From Granulosicoccus antarcticus IMCC3135 (GTDB lineage: Bacteria > Pseudomonadota > Gammaproteobacteria > Granulosicoccales > Granulosicoccaceae): a stretch of DNA of 64,000 nucleotides. Under the pieces are notes generated by a model. That model was not told where the DNA came from. It saw only the letters and a program-made list of their open reading frames with translations, and ran no database searches. The translations under genes were made by a program, and so were the position numbers. Numbering within the stretch: the first letter of the stretch is position 1; each line of letters begins with the position of its first letter. The DNA lies in the NCBI RefSeq assembly GCF_002215215.1, contig NZ_CP018632.1:4832501-4896500 (forward strand), written 5' to 3'. Of the stretch, positions 17,601 through 28,181 are shown piece after piece.

Positions 17601-19967
17601 GTGACTCAGTACATCCGTTGGTTCAAAGAGTTGGGCATGAACGATGTGCCTGTAGTTGGAGGCAAAAATGCTTCCCTGGGCGAGATGATTGCCAATCTGT
17701 CGACAGCAGGCATCAGCGTACCAGACGGCTTTGCCACCACGGCAGATGCCTTCCGAGAGCATCTACAGGTCAGTGGACTGGACGATCGGATCAACGCCCG
17801 GTTGGACAAACTGGATACCGATGATATGCAGGCGCTGACACAAACAGGTGCTGAAATTCGTCAATGGGTCATGGAAACAGAGCTGCCAGAGGGATTGGTA
17901 AACGCCGTTTCAGAAGCCTGGAACACCATCAGTGTCGGTGCAGGAGGCAATGTTTCAGTGGCCGTGCGCTCCTCGGCTACGGCTGAAGATCTGCCTGAAG
18001 CTTCCTTCGCTGGCCAGCAAGAGACGTTTCTGAACGTCAAGACACTCGATGACGTATTGGTGCGTATTCGTGAAGTCTTTGCCTCTCTTTATAATGATCG
18101 TGCGATTTCCTACCGCGTTCACCAAGGCTTTGCACATGCCGATGTCGCTCTGTCAGCGGGTATTCAGCGCATGGTCCGAAGCGATATTGGCGCCAGCGGC
18201 GTCATGTTCTCCATCGATACCGAATCCGGCTTCAGTGATGCGGTTTTCATTACCTCCTCCTGGGGGCTGGGCGAATGCGTTGTACAGGGTTCTGTCAATC
18301 CGGATGAATTCTATGTGCACAAGCCGACTTTGACGGCAGGCCGACCGGCCATTCTCAAGCGCAGTCGTGGCGCCAAGCGCATCAAGATGATCTACGGCAC
18401 AAGCACTGCAGTCGATACGGTGGACGTCGATGTCGCCGATCAAATGCGTTTCTCGCTGAACGATAGCGATGTACAGTCGCTGGCCACCATGGCCATTACC
18501 ATCGAAAAGCACTACGGCCGACCCATGGATATCGAATGGGGCAAGGATGGTCAGGATGGCAAGCTCTACATACTGCAAGCCAGACCCGAAACAGTCGAAT
18601 CACGTTCCAACAAGAACATCATCACCCGCTACCAGCTGGCTGATCACAAAGCCACCGTACTGACCTCTGGCCGAAGCATCGGACAGCGAATCGGCGCTGG
18701 CGTGGTCCGTATTGTCAACAGCATCAACGACATTGGCAGCGTTCAGAACGGTGATGTACTGGTCACCGACATGACTGACCCGGATTGGGAGCCGGTCATG
18801 AAACGCGCAGCCGCCATTGTGACCAACCGAGGCGGTCGAACCTGTCACGCCGCTATCATCGCACGCGAACTGGGCGTTCCTGCCGTGGTCGGTTGCAATG
18901 ATGCCACCAGCAAACTCACCGATGGCCAACAGGTCACTGTCAGTTGCGCTGAAGGCGATACCGGCTTTATCTATGACGGCAATCTGTCTTTCGATATCGC
19001 TGAAACACAGCTGGACAATCTGCCAGAATTGCCTTTCAAGCTGACCATGAACGTGGGCAACCCGGAACGTGCCTTTGGCTTCAGCCAGTTGCCTCATCAC
19101 GGCATCGGCCTGGCCAGGCTTGAATTCATCATCAGCAACACCATCGGCATTCACCCCAAGGCTTTGCTGAACCATGCCTCCATGCCGGATGATGTTCAGC
19201 AGCAGATCGCTGAGCGCAGTGCAGGCTATGCAAATCCTCTGACTTTCTATGTCGACAAGATCGTCGAAGGTGTTGCAACATTGGCAGCCGCCTTTGCCCC
19301 TTACCCGGTGATTGTGCGTCTGTCCGATTTCAAATCCAACGAATACCGCAACATGGTGGGTGGTGAGATTTTCGAACCGGAAGAAGAAAATCCGATGATC
19401 GGCTTCCGGGGTGCCTCTCGCTACCTCTCCTCCTCCTTTTCAGATTGTTTCGAACTGGAATGCCGGGCCCTGAAACACGTGCGTGAAGTCATGGGCTTTA
19501 CCAATGTGGAACTCATGGTGCCTTTCGTCAGAACCCTTGAAGAAGCAGATCAGGTACTGGCCCTGATGGCAGAAAATGGTTTGGAGCGCGGCGCTCATGG
19601 TCTGCGCGTGGTCATGATGTGTGAAGTGCCCAGCAACGCCATCATGGCTGATGAGTTTCTGGAGCGTTTTGACGGTTTCTCTATTGGCTCCAACGATCTG
19701 ACACAGCTGACTCTGGGTCTGGATCGCGATTCGGGCCTGGTTGCGCATCTGTTCGATGAGCGTGACCCGGCGGTGAAGAAATTACTGTCAATGGCGATTT
19801 CGGCGGCCCGCAAACAGAATAAATATGTCGGTATCTGTGGACAGGGACCTTCGGATCACCCGGATCTGGCACGCTGGCTCATGGAACAGGGGATATCCAG
19901 TGTTTCCCTGAACCCAGACACAATTGTAGAAACCTGGCAATTTCTGGCTGCTCAACAGCAAGACTGA
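17601..19967 (+). CDS. ppsA: Phosphoenolpyruvate synthase (pyruvate, water dikinase)
   Basis: A 788-residue enzyme converting pyruvate, ATP and water to PEP, AMP and phosphate, which feeds gluconeogenesis. It has the N-terminal ATP-grasp domain ([14 protein letters not shown] and [20 protein letters not shown]), the central phosphohistidine domain ([14 protein letters not shown]) and a C-terminal PEP-binding barrel with the cysteine loop [12 protein letters not shown]. The GTG start at 17601 has AGGA ten bases upstream. Its regulator PpsR is divergent, which supports the identity over pyruvate phosphate dikinase. Confidence 0.97.
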   Translation: MTQYIRWFKELGMNDVPVVGGKNASLGEMIANLSTAGISVPDGFATTADAFREHLQVSGLDDRINARLDKLDTDDMQALTQTGAEIRQWVMETELPEGLVNAVSEAWNTISVGAGGNVSVAVRSSATAEDLPEASFAGQQETFLNVKTLDDVLVRIREVFASLYNDRAISYRVHQGFAHADVALSAGIQRMVRSDIGASGVMFSIDTESGFSDAVFITSSWGLGECVVQGSVNPDEFYVHKPTLTAGRPAILKRSRGAKRIKMIYGTSTAVDTVDVDVADQMRFSLNDSDVQSLATMAITIEKHYGRPMDIEWGKDGQDGKLYILQARPETVESRSNKNIITRYQLADHKATVLTSGRSIGQRIGAGVVRIVNSINDIGSVQNGDVLVTDMTDPDWEPVMKRAAAIVTNRGGRTCHAAIIARELGVPAVVGCNDATSKLTDGQQVTVSCAEGDTGFIYDGNLSFDIAETQLDNLPELPFKLTMNVGNPERAFGFSQLPHHGIGLARLEFIISNTIGIHPKALLNHASMPDDVQQQIAERSAGYANPLTFYVDKIVEGVATLAAAFAPYPVIVRLSDFKSNEYRNMVGGEIFEPEEENPMIGFRGASRYLSSSFSDCFELECRALKHVREVMGFTNVELMVPFVRTLEEADQVLALMAENGLERGAHGLRVVMMCEVPSNAIMADEFLERFDGFSIGSNDLTQLTLGLDRDSGLVAHLFDERDPAVKKLLSMAISAARKQNKYVGICGQGPSDHPDLARWLMEQGISSVSLNPDTIVETWQFLAAQQQD

Positions 19968-19984
19968 ATGCTACTGTAGCTGCA

Positions 19985-20392
19985 ATGAGCAAGCCTACCG
20001 ACAAAACAGTCAACGATCAGAGCTTCTGGCGAACCTTGCAAAAGGATTCGCCAGAATCTGATGCAAAGACTCCCAGGCTGGTCGATCTGACAGCCGATAT
20101 GTCGGAGCTGACACTCAAGGAAAGAGACGAGCGGCGTCGCTCTTTACGCTCCATGCTGGCAGCCACGGTGGCTCGCCAGCAAAAGGTGCGGCGCAATCGC
20201 TTACCGCCACTGACCCCCGGGCTTGTTGTCAGAATCAAAGACGGTGAGTTCAGGCAGCAACTAGGCACGGTTCGAGATGCCGACTATATTCATAGTCGTG
20301 TATTGCTTGGCATTGAAGGCGAGTCTGAGCAACAATGGATTGAGTTTGCTCACATCGCTGCTCTGATAAAGGATGATGTGGCAGGCTCTTGA
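19985..20392 (+). CDS. Small protein of unknown function, KOW-like C-terminus
   Basis: A 135-residue soluble protein starting 17 bases after ppsA stops and probably co-transcribed. Residues about 45-75 are highly basic and helical (KERDERRRSLRSML, then ARQQKVRRNRLPPL). Residues about 78-125 could form a small SH3/KOW-like barrel (PGLVVRIKDGEFRQQLGTVR). Nucleic-acid binding would fit this composition, but I do not recognise a named family and assign no function. Confidence 0.65.
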   Translation: MSKPTDKTVNDQSFWRTLQKDSPESDAKTPRLVDLTADMSELTLKERDERRRSLRSMLAATVARQQKVRRNRLPPLTPGLVVRIKDGEFRQQLGTVRDADYIHSRVLLGIEGESEQQWIEFAHIAALIKDDVAGS

Positions 20393-20418
20393 GCTAAGCC
20401 AGAGACAGAGACCCCGTC

Positions 20419-22245
20419 ATGAACCACGTCCGACGTGTGTTCAGCCTCGATCTGAGATCGATCGCGCTGTTCCGCATTTTACTTGCAATGCTGCTGCTGG
20501 CAGACCTGGCCTTGCGCAGTGTCGACCTGACAACCTTTTATACCGATGACGGGGTTTTGCCGCGACGTAGCTGGTTGCTGCTGACACACCGATGGCACTG
20601 GTCAATTCATGGAGCCAGTGGCGAGCTCTGGTGGCAGGTACTGCTATTCATGCTGGCTGCCGGTTTTGCCTTCGCCCTGCTCTTCGGGTATCGCAGCAAG
20701 CTGGCTGCCGCCGCCTCTTTCATCCTGTTGGCTTCCCTCCTCAATCGCAATGGTCTGATACTGCAAGGGGGCGATAATCTGCTGGTCATCATGAGCTTCT
20801 GGGCAATGTTTCTGCCACTGGGTGCACGCTACTCGATCGATGCAGCCTTGCAAGAAGCCCATCAGCACAATCCCAATGGTTTGCCGAGCAACGCCTATCG
20901 TGAGCAACCCTATTTTTCCGTAGCCACTGTCGCCATTGTCCTGCAAGTGCTGTATCTGTACTTTTTCACCGCTTTGATGAAAACCGGTGATGCCTGGACG
21001 ACCCGCTTTGATGCCGCCTACTACGCAGTCAGTCTGCAGCATTTCGCCACGCCCATCGGCGACTGGATCAGGCAGTTCCCCACCTTGCTCAAAGGCGCGA
21101 CAATCTTTGTTCTGGTTGTCGAATTCATCGGACCGCTACTGGTAATCAGCCCCTTCTTCTGGCCCTGGATGCGCCTTGCAGGCCTGTTACTTCTTGGCTC
21201 TTTGCATTTCGCCTTTTTGCTCATGCTGCACATCGGCCTGTTTCCGCTGATCGATTTCATGGCATTGAGCCTGCTCATACCAGGCACTCTGTGGGCCTGC
21301 CTGCGCAACACTCAAAGCCAGATCGCACGTCGCCAGCAGCTCGAAGCTATCGTGATCTATTACGACGAGGATTGTGCCTTCTGTCTGAAAATGTGTCTGA
21401 TTCTGCGCTGCTTTCTACTGCCGCAGGGCACTTGCATTCTGCCTGCGCAAAACTACCCGCTTGTACACGCCATCATGGAGCATGAGAACACCTGGGTGAT
21501 AAAAGACCCGCAAGGCAAATACCAGACTCAATGGCGGGCCATGGCATTCCTGTTCTCGCAACGCTGGCCCTTCAAACCGCTGGGATGGCTGATGTCCAGC
21601 TGGGTACTGCGAGGCGCTGGCAAGCGCGTCTATCGCTGGGTGGCAGAAAATCGCGGCCTCATGGGCACACTAAGCAGTCGCGTATTGCCTTTCAGAGCAC
21701 TCAAGACAAGGCCAACGCTGGCAGGCTCTCTGCTCGCTGGCCTGTTCTTCTACGTCGTGACCAGTTTCAACATCTACGAATTGCCGGGCAATCGTGGGCA
21801 GATGCCAGAGCACGTCAATCATCTTGCACGCACAGTTCGACTGGATCAGCGCTGGGACATGTTCGCCCCCTACCCTCTGACAACCTCATCCTATCTGCTC
21901 ATTCCCGGAACCTTGCGTAACGGCGAGCAGGTAGATCTGTATTCACTGACCTCCAGCAAACAGGACTGGCAGACACCAGAACGCTTCTACCCACTCTATG
22001 AAAGCTATCGATGGCGCAAATACCTTGGCCGCGTCGATGGGCACTCGAACAATACGGTGCGCTCGGCATTGGGCAGCTATCTGTGCAAAAGCTGGAACCA
22101 GCAACCACGAGAGCGTGAGACGCAACTGGCGACACTGGAGATCTTCGTGGTCAAGCATCGCACCAATACCCAAGGTACGCCCAAAGAAGAATCAAGGCAC
22201 AAACTGTGGCGTCACTGGTGTTATGCAGAGTTTGCCGATTCCTGA
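20419..22245 (+). CDS. HTTM-domain membrane protein fused to a DCC (DUF393) thiol-redox domain
   Basis: A 608-residue protein. The first 300 residues are a multi-helix HTTM domain, the bacterial relative of vitamin-K-dependent gamma-carboxylase, starting in RSIALFRILLAMLLLADL. A DCC domain follows near residue 310 (IVIYYDEDCAFCLKMC), whose CxxC-like cysteines suggest thiol-disulphide chemistry. After another membrane helix comes the typical HTTM end motif RLDQRWDMFAPYP. Function is unproven for bacterial members; the architecture suggests a membrane redox or modifying enzyme. It follows the small basic gene closely. Confidence 0.85.
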   Translation: MNHVRRVFSLDLRSIALFRILLAMLLLADLALRSVDLTTFYTDDGVLPRRSWLLLTHRWHWSIHGASGELWWQVLLFMLAAGFAFALLFGYRSKLAAAASFILLASLLNRNGLILQGGDNLLVIMSFWAMFLPLGARYSIDAALQEAHQHNPNGLPSNAYREQPYFSVATVAIVLQVLYLYFFTALMKTGDAWTTRFDAAYYAVSLQHFATPIGDWIRQFPTLLKGATIFVLVVEFIGPLLVISPFFWPWMRLAGLLLLGSLHFAFLLMLHIGLFPLIDFMALSLLIPGTLWACLRNTQSQIARRQQLEAIVIYYDEDCAFCLKMCLILRCFLLPQGTCILPAQNYPLVHAIMEHENTWVIKDPQGKYQTQWRAMAFLFSQRWPFKPLGWLMSSWVLRGAGKRVYRWVAENRGLMGTLSSRVLPFRALKTRPTLAGSLLAGLFFYVVTSFNIYELPGNRGQMPEHVNHLARTVRLDQRWDMFAPYPLTTSSYLLIPGTLRNGEQVDLYSLTSSKQDWQTPERFYPLYESYRWRKYLGRVDGHSNNTVRSALGSYLCKSWNQQPRERETQLATLEIFVVKHRTNTQGTPKEESRHKLWRHWCYAEFADS

Positions 22246-22260
22246 GGCTCTTCAGTGCAA

Positions 22261-22827
22261 CTAACTGACGATATAACTGGCATTACCGGTTGCAATCAAT
22301 GAGTCCTGGTCGTTGCTCAGACGCATACTGCAGACAGCCACGCGACGCCCCAACCGCACCACCTCGCCCACGGCCGTAAATTCGCTGCCAATACCCTGGC
22401 GCAGATAATCAACACGCAGGTCAATAGTGGCCAGGCGTGAGAAGCGTTCAAGGATCTGCAGCGTGGAATCTGCAGGATGAAATGCGGCGATTCCCATCAT
22501 GACGGCCAGACCACCGGCAACATCCAGTACAGAGGCAATCACCCCTCCATGCAGGCGACCGTGCAGGTAATGTCCAATCAGCTCTGGCCGCATCTGGAAA
22601 TTGATACGGACAGGTCCCGGCTCAAGTTGGTCTATGCGAAAGCCGAGAAACTCGTTGAAGCTGATTTTTTGCTCAAACAACGTTGTAATTTCTGCAACCA
22701 GTTGCCGTTGTTCCTGCTCTGAGCGCTGTGCATCGGCAGAAGGTGGCTGCGAGCGATCTGATTCGGTTGTCACGTTGGCTTGATAGTTCAAAACGGGGGT
22801 GTCATGAGCATAACAGCCTGTATTCAC
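22261..22827 (-). CDS. Hotdog-fold thioesterase (PaaI/YiiD-like)
   Basis: A protein of up to 188 residues. The hotdog core starts near residue 55 and contains RINFQMRPELIGHYLHGRLHGGVIASVLDVAGG, whose HGG is the family's substrate-loop motif. The C-terminal strand VRLGRRVAVCSMRLS also fits acyl-CoA thioesterases. The listed start is a GTG; the first 40 residues are Gln/Ser-rich and poorly conserved in type, so the true start may be internal. Substrate unknown. Confidence 0.82.
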   Translation of the reverse strand: MNTGCYAHDTPVLNYQANVTTESDRSQPPSADAQRSEQEQRQLVAEITTLFEQKISFNEFLGFRIDQLEPGPVRINFQMRPELIGHYLHGRLHGGVIASVLDVAGGLAVMMGIAAFHPADSTLQILERFSRLATIDLRVDYLRQGIGSEFTAVGEVVRLGRRVAVCSMRLSNDQDSLIATGNASYIVS

Positions 22828-22952
22828 TCTGCTACCGTGTAAAAATGTCTCTAAAGTCCGTCAAACCTGAAACGTTTAGCGTATTTGAGGCGTACTCACG
22901 CCCAGCTGGCCGCTAAACAGTTACCATACTCGATTACACCGAGATCTGTTCC

Positions 22953-25262
22953 ATGTCCGCCAGGCCTGCAAAAGACCAAACACGCGCGTTATTCGACTAT
23001 CCGCCGTACTGGGCCGAATGCTATGGCCGAGCTCCTTTCCTGCCCATGAACCGGGCAGAGATGGATGAGCTGGGCTGGGATAGCTGCGACATCATTGTCG
23101 TCACCGGCGATGCTTACGTTGATCACCCCAGTTTTGGCATGGCCATCATTGGCCGATTGCTCGAATCTCACGGGTTCCGCGTTGGCATCATTGCCCAGCC
23201 AGACTGGCAAAACGCCGACGCCTTCAAGCAACTGGGCGCACCCAATCTGTTCTTCGGTGTGACCTCCGGCAATATGGACTCCATGATCAACCGTTACACG
23301 GCTGATCGTAAAATTCGCTCGGACGATGCCTACACCCCTGATGATATTGGTGGCAAACGACCCGATCGCAGCACCATCGTGTATTCGCATCGCTGCCGGG
23401 AGGCTTATCAGGACGTCCCTATCGTCATAGGTGGCATTGAAGCCTCGCTGCGACGCATTGCCCATTACGATTACTGGCAGGACAAGGTTCGCCATTCCAT
23501 TCTGGCTGATGCCAAGGCTGACATGCTGGTCTACGGTAACGGTGAACGTGCCATTGTCGATATCGCTCATCGACTCGCCGCTGGCAACCCCATTGACGAG
23601 ATAACCGACCTGCGCGGCACCGCATTCATTGTGGATGACCTGCCCAGTGACTGGATCATCATCGATTCGAGCAAGATCGACAAGCCGGGCCGTATCGAAG
23701 AACCGGTCAATCCTTATGTCGTCCCCCAGGACGGTGCCGCCGAAGCCGCCGGTTCACCCTGCCAGGACGGCAGCGGCCAGACCAGTGAGCAGAGTCCGGC
23801 AATAAGCGCCGACACATCCCCAGCACTTGCAGATCTGCCTGCGCTGGAAATGGCAGTGGGTTCTACCACTCAAGTGCTCACTTTCATGAGCCGCGAAGAA
23901 CGTCAGGCCATTCGCCAGCAAAAACGCAACATGACCGTTTTGCGGCTGCCCTCCTACGACATGGTCAAGAACGACAAGGTGCTCTATGCCCACGCCAATC
24001 GTGTGCTCCATCTTGAGACCAATCCAGGCAATGCACGAGCAATGGTGCAGAACCAGGGAGGCCAGAAATTATGGCTGAACCCACCGCCGATCCCTCTGAC
24101 AACAGAGGAAATGGATTACGTCTTCGATCAACCGTATAAGCGGGTCCCTCATCCTCTGTACGGCAAGGCACGTATTCCTGCCTACGAAATGATTCGCTTC
24201 TCGATCAACATCATGCGCGGCTGTTTTGGCGGATGCACCTTCTGCTCGATTACCGAACACGAAGGCCGCGTCATACAGAATCGCTCCGAAGACTCGATCA
24301 TCAAGGAAATCGAGATAATTCGCGACGAGGTTCCAGGCTTTACCGGCGTCATCTCGGATCTGGGCGGGCCGACGGCCAATATGTACCGCATTGCCTGCAA
24401 ATCACGAGAAATCGAGGCCAACTGCCGATTGCCATCGTGTGTCTATCCGGACATCTGCTCCAACCTGGACACCGATCATTCCTCGCTGATCAAGCTCTAC
24501 AAGCGCGCACGTGAATTGCCTGGCGTCAAGAAGGTTCTGATTGCCTCAGGCCTGCGTTATGACCTGGCAATCAAGTCCCCTGAGTATGTCGAGGAACTGG
24601 TGACGCACCATGTCGGTGGCTACCTGAAGATTGCTCCTGAGCATACTGAACGCGGACCTCTGGACAAGATGATGAAGCCGGGCATCGGTGCCTATGATCA
24701 ATTCAAGGAGATGTTCGAGCACTTCACCAAGAAAGCTGGCAAGAAGCAGTTTCTGATTCCCTATTTCATTGCAGCCCATCCGGGAACGACCGATTCTGAC
24801 ATGATGAATCTGGCGATCTGGCTGAAAACCAATGGTTTCAGGGCCGATCAGGTACAGAATTTCTACCCCTCACCGATGGCGACAGCCACCACCATGTACC
24901 ACACGGGCAAGAACCCCCTGAAGCGCATACGGCGTGATGGTGAGGAAGTGCCCATTCCCAAGAGTGGTACACAGCGAAAGCTGCACAAGGCATTTCTGCG
25001 CTATCACGATCCACAGAACTGGCCAATGCTGCGCGATGCCCTTCGATCCATGGGACGCAACGATCTTATTGGCAACGGCAAGCAGCATCTTATTCCCACC
25101 TACCAGCCCAAGGGCGACCAGGTGGGTTATCAGAATGCCCGGCGCAAGAACAGTACGCCGCTGGATAGAAAAAGCGGGCGCGGCGCAGCCGGAGTCGGCA
25201 AGGTGATAAAGGGACAGATACTGTCGCAGCACACCGGTCTGCCACCTCGCGAGACTAACTAG
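22953..25262 (+). CDS. ygiQ: YgiQ-family radical SAM protein
   Basis: A 769-residue UPF0313 protein. The radical SAM iron-sulphur motif CFGGCTFC lies near residue 425, preceded by [11 protein letters not shown]; the N-terminal half has the cobalamin-binding-like stretch [20 protein letters not shown]. An insert near residues 255-300 is Ser/Ala/Gly-rich. The conserved C-terminal region includes [22 protein letters not shown]. The biological reaction of YgiQ is not established. Transcribed alone and ended by a strong hairpin pair. Confidence 0.93.
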   Translation: MSARPAKDQTRALFDYPPYWAECYGRAPFLPMNRAEMDELGWDSCDIIVVTGDAYVDHPSFGMAIIGRLLESHGFRVGIIAQPDWQNADAFKQLGAPNLFFGVTSGNMDSMINRYTADRKIRSDDAYTPDDIGGKRPDRSTIVYSHRCREAYQDVPIVIGGIEASLRRIAHYDYWQDKVRHSILADAKADMLVYGNGERAIVDIAHRLAAGNPIDEITDLRGTAFIVDDLPSDWIIIDSSKIDKPGRIEEPVNPYVVPQDGAAEAAGSPCQDGSGQTSEQSPAISADTSPALADLPALEMAVGSTTQVLTFMSREERQAIRQQKRNMTVLRLPSYDMVKNDKVLYAHANRVLHLETNPGNARAMVQNQGGQKLWLNPPPIPLTTEEMDYVFDQPYKRVPHPLYGKARIPAYEMIRFSINIMRGCFGGCTFCSITEHEGRVIQNRSEDSIIKEIEIIRDEVPGFTGVISDLGGPTANMYRIACKSREIEANCRLPSCVYPDICSNLDTDHSSLIKLYKRARELPGVKKVLIASGLRYDLAIKSPEYVEELVTHHVGGYLKIAPEHTERGPLDKMMKPGIGAYDQFKEMFEHFTKKAGKKQFLIPYFIAAHPGTTDSDMMNLAIWLKTNGFRADQVQNFYPSPMATATTMYHTGKNPLKRIRRDGEEVPIPKSGTQRKLHKAFLRYHDPQNWPMLRDALRSMGRNDLIGNGKQHLIPTYQPKGDQVGYQNARRKNSTPLDRKSGRGAAGVGKVIKGQILSQHTGLPPRETN

Positions 25263-25300
25263 ACCGGATTCGCCGGTCCAGGCGGGGCCTCTCAGGCCCC
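25262..25300. terminator. Two adjacent hairpins, bidirectional terminator-like
   Basis: GACCGG-attcg-CCGGTC at 25262-25278 is followed by the perfect seven-base stem GGGGCCT-ctc-AGGCCCC at 25284-25300. They lie exactly between the convergent ends of the YgiQ-family gene and the exported protein at 25292; the second stem includes the latter's stop codon. No T-run follows, so this may be a bidirectional terminator or a 3'-end stabiliser. Confidence 0.5.
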
Positions 25301-26194
25301 CATGCCCAGTCGCTGGGTCAGTATTGGTTTCAACAACTGACCCAGTTCCTCGGCAGCATTCAGCATGCCTCGGCTGAGACCGATATTGGTCGCTCTGACA
25401 TAACGCTGACCCGCTCCACTTTGCAGCACCTCGTTAAAGTCACGGAGCATATCCACTGACTGGTTCTGGAACATGAAGGCCAGAGTTTCCAGTGAGCTTG
25501 CCTGATATTGTCTTCGCATGGCGCTCTGATGCGCCCTGGCAGCATCGATCAGGTCAGAGACGCTCTCTTGCTGGTGCGCCGGCAAGGCTGGCATCAGCCC
25601 GACCTGCAAAGCGACCTGCATACTGATGAGTGTATCCACAGCAGAATCTGTTGCATGCAATGACTTTTCCAACTCTGCAATGACAGCAGCGCGTTCGGGC
25701 TGCAAGCTGCGTATGCCCTGCAGGTCATGCCAGACATTAAATCGATCTGCATTACTCAGAATCGAGTTTTCTCTTTCGGCCTGACTGAGTTCACGCCCCG
25801 ATTCACTTTGATAAAAAGTAGTCAGATAGCTGATATCGCCCGTGCTGAGTTCGCTTTCGAGCTGCAACGACAAGGAGGCTTGCAAGCGCTCGCTACTGAA
25901 CACTTCCTGTAGCGCGCTGTGTAATGGTGGTATGTCTTGTTGTTCAAACGGTCCTAGCATGCCGCCGTTACGAATCGATTGTTCGAAACTGCTGATGACA
26001 GCTTTAGGCAGATTGTCCAGTTGTACGCTCAACCCGCTCAATCGCAGCAACTCGGCTACCGCTGAACTATGTGGCAGTAGCTGGTCCGGAAGAGGCGTTA
26101 CATCCGATTCCACTGCTTGTACGGGTTCGTAAACAGAAAATAAAGCCAGCAGCGTCCAGGTCGCTGGCATTAATACCTGTGTGCGCTTGATCAT
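25292..26194 (-). CDS. Exported protein of unknown function, DUF2059-like
   Basis: A 300-residue protein with an N-terminal signal (hydrophobic core TWTLLALFSVY, likely cut near VQA-VE). The mature part is almost entirely helical, with a repeated pattern of about 25 residues per helix. Phrases such as ISYLTTFYQSESGRELSQAE resemble DUF2059-type periplasmic proteins. No catalytic motif is visible. It is monocistronic and convergent with the YgiQ-family gene. Confidence 0.72.
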   Translation of the reverse strand: MIKRTQVLMPATWTLLALFSVYEPVQAVESDVTPLPDQLLPHSSAVAELLRLSGLSVQLDNLPKAVISSFEQSIRNGGMLGPFEQQDIPPLHSALQEVFSSERLQASLSLQLESELSTGDISYLTTFYQSESGRELSQAERENSILSNADRFNVWHDLQGIRSLQPERAAVIAELEKSLHATDSAVDTLISMQVALQVGLMPALPAHQQESVSDLIDAARAHQSAMRRQYQASSLETLAFMFQNQSVDMLRDFNEVLQSGAGQRYVRATNIGLSRGMLNAAEELGQLLKPILTQRLGMGA

Positions 26195-26304
26195 GTGCCG
26201 CGCCTCTTGTTATTTATTATTGTTATTCAACCTGATAGTCACTCACCAGGCAGCAAAATAATTAACGGCACGTCGGGGGGTTATCCGACCATGCACGCTG
26301 CTTT

Positions 26305-26321
26305 ATGTGCGCAACGCACAT
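26305..26321. terminator. Hairpin downstream of the SDR gene
   Basis: A perfect seven-base stem ATGTGCG-caa-CGCACAT lies about 85 bases beyond the SDR stop, in the 212-base gap before the DUF2059-like gene. TTTT follows on the plus strand but not the minus strand, so its role as SDR terminator is uncertain; it could also be an operator. Confidence 0.35.
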
Positions 26322-26406
26322 TTTCCCCGACAGTTTTGCAATCCAGCTCACACAATATGAGCCTTGCGATGCCCAACCCGGCATTGAAAATGCTGTCTGG
26401 GATTTT

Positions 26407-27183
26407 CTAGAAGGCCTTGTTGACAGCCCCGCCGTCGATCAGCAAGCTCTGACCAGTAATATAGCTAGCGTGTGTGCTACATAGAAATGCGCAGGCGGCT
26501 CCGAACTCTTCAGGCTGTCCGAATCGCCCAGCAGGAATGCTAGCGGCTCGCTTGGCCGCAGCATCCTCATAGGATTCCCCCAGACGTTCAGCAGTTGTCC
26601 TGATGCCACCTTGCAGGCGGTCTGTATCGAAGGCACCGGGCATGATCTGGTTTATGGTGACACCGGTTGAGGCAACCGAGCGTGAGACACCGGCCAGAAA
26701 CGAGGTCAGACCGGCACGTGCACCGCTGGACAGGTCAAGCCCCGGAATGGGCGAGACGACAGACGAAGATGTGATGTTGACAATACGACCCCAGCCACGC
26801 TCCCCCATACCATCCACACAGGCACGAATCAGTTCCAGTGGCGTCACCATATTCATGGTCACACCTGCCAGCATCGCCTCACGATCGATTTCACGAAAAT
26901 CCCGGAACGGCGGACCCCCATTGTTGTTAACCAGAATATCCGGGGCGGGACAGGCGGCAAACAAGGCGGCCTGGCCTTCGGCTGATGACACATCTGCCAT
27001 CACGACGGTCACCGTCACACCGAACTTTTCCAGCTCCTTCTGTGTACTGGCAAGCTTTTGTTCATCGCGACCATTGATGACCAGATCCACACCCGCCTCT
27101 GCCAGTGACATGGCGCAAGCTCGACCGAGCCCGCGTGACGATGCACATACGATAGCTTTGCGGCCACTGATTCCGAGATCCAT
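26407..27183 (-). CDS. SDR-family oxidoreductase lacking the canonical YxxxK
   Basis: A Rossmann-fold protein of 258 residues from the ATG at 27183 (a GTG would add five). The cofactor loop CASSRGLGRA and the NNNGGP strand motif are present, and so is the serine strand IVNITSSSV. Where the SDR catalytic Tyr-x-x-x-Lys should follow, the sequence reads LDLSSGARAGLTSF with neither residue. A subgroup of FabG-like SDRs shares this Ser/Arg variant, so the gene is probably functional but with altered chemistry. Substrate unknown. Confidence 0.85.
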   Translation of the reverse strand: MDLGISGRKAIVCASSRGLGRACAMSLAEAGVDLVINGRDEQKLASTQKELEKFGVTVTVVMADVSSAEGQAALFAACPAPDILVNNNGGPPFRDFREIDREAMLAGVTMNMVTPLELIRACVDGMGERGWGRIVNITSSSVVSPIPGLDLSSGARAGLTSFLAGVSRSVASTGVTINQIMPGAFDTDRLQGGIRTTAERLGESYEDAAAKRAASIPAGRFGQPEEFGAACAFLCSTHASYITGQSLLIDGGAVNKAF

Positions 27184-27256
27184 AGCGACTATATCCACAC
27201 ATGATTGACAGGACTGGCAGCATAACGCACCTACGGGGTCAGGCTCCAGTCAGGAC

Positions 27257-28159
27257 TCAGGAATCCTCCAGACGCAGGCGCAGACGTTCGCGTGCCTCGA
27301 CCAGTTGCCCGATGACATCCACCAGCCAGGGACCGGCGCAGATTGTCTGGTTGCTTGGCAGGGAAATGATCATCGGATCCAGACCTGCCTGGCGCAACGC
27401 CGGATGTTCAGCCAGCATCTGCCCGCGCGAATAGGTCCCCTTGCTGTAAGGCGATTCGATCAATGCATCCGGAGCCAGATGAATCATGTCCTCAAGCGCC
27501 AGAACACCATAGGATTCGATACCCTTGTCTGCCGCCACATTGTGCCAACCGGCCCGCTTCATGGCTTCACCACGCAACGACTGGTGGCCCACCGTATAAC
27601 CGTTGGCATCATAGACGGCAGCCCGTGGTGATGAGCGACCACTGAGCCGCATGGCGGTATCCAGCTCATCGACCCGTCGATCCAGCTCTGCCAGTTGCTG
27701 CATCAGTGTCGCAATCACAGATTCGGCGCGTGCCTGCTGATGCAGAATGTCACCCATGCGCCGAATGTTATCCAGCATGGACTCGACCGAGTCGGCAATC
27801 TGCAGCGTCTCCACCTCCACTCCAATCTCATCGAGCAGAGACAGGGTGTAGCGTGAATTGTAGGGACCTGTTACCACCACATCCGGGGCGCGCGGCAAAA
27901 TGTCTTCAGCCTGCGGCTCTGCCTGCGCATGGTTCTGCGCCTTGTCGTGAAAGTAGGACCCTGACGACTCCCGGCTCAAACGCGACAGAGCGCTTATCTG
28001 TGCGGGATCAGCCAGCAACATGACCATCTGGTCCACACACAGATTGATTGACAGCACACTGGGCAGCTTGCCGGTGTCGGCGGCTGCTGCTGCTGCTGCC
28101 GAAAAATTCATGCCAGCAGCTAGCAGCAGGGATAAGCCATGACGCTTCAGGACATCCAT
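27257..28159 (-). CDS. Periplasmic binding protein of the BtuF/FepB type, orphan
   Basis: A 300-residue metal-chelate or cobalamin-type ABC binding protein. It begins INLCVDQMVMLLADPAQISALS, the usual N-terminal lobe, and has a DILPRAPDVVVTG linker. I chose the ATG at 28159 because it gives a clean signal peptide with an eight-alanine run; the longer 340-codon reading would run into the preceding UshA-like gene at 28182. No permease or ATPase is adjacent, so it must use a transporter encoded elsewhere or act alone. Ligand (cobalamin, haem or siderophore) unknown. Confidence 0.82.
   Translation of the reverse strand: MDVLKRHGLSLLLAAGMNFSAAAAAAADTGKLPSVLSINLCVDQMVMLLADPAQISALSRLSRESSGSYFHDKAQNHAQAEPQAEDILPRAPDVVVTGPYNSRYTLSLLDEIGVEVETLQIADSVESMLDNIRRMGDILHQQARAESVIATLMQQLAELDRRVDELDTAMRLSGRSSPRAAVYDANGYTVGHQSLRGEAMKRAGWHNVAADKGIESYGVLALEDMIHLAPDALIESPYSKGTYSRGQMLAEHPALRQAGLDPMIISLPSNQTICAGPWLVDVIGQLVEARERLRLRLEDS
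28084..28098 (-). repeat. CTG triplet run in a signal peptide
   Basis: Five consecutive CTG/CAG triplets encode part of the alanine run in the signal peptide of the BtuF-like protein. Gain or loss of a unit would keep the frame and only change signal length. Confidence 0.6.
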
Positions 28160-28181
28160 GCTGCCAACCGCCCGGCTTTGA

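Noticed and set aside
28084-28098. CTG repeat as a phase-variation switch
   Set aside because: The unit is three bases, so slippage cannot shift the frame.
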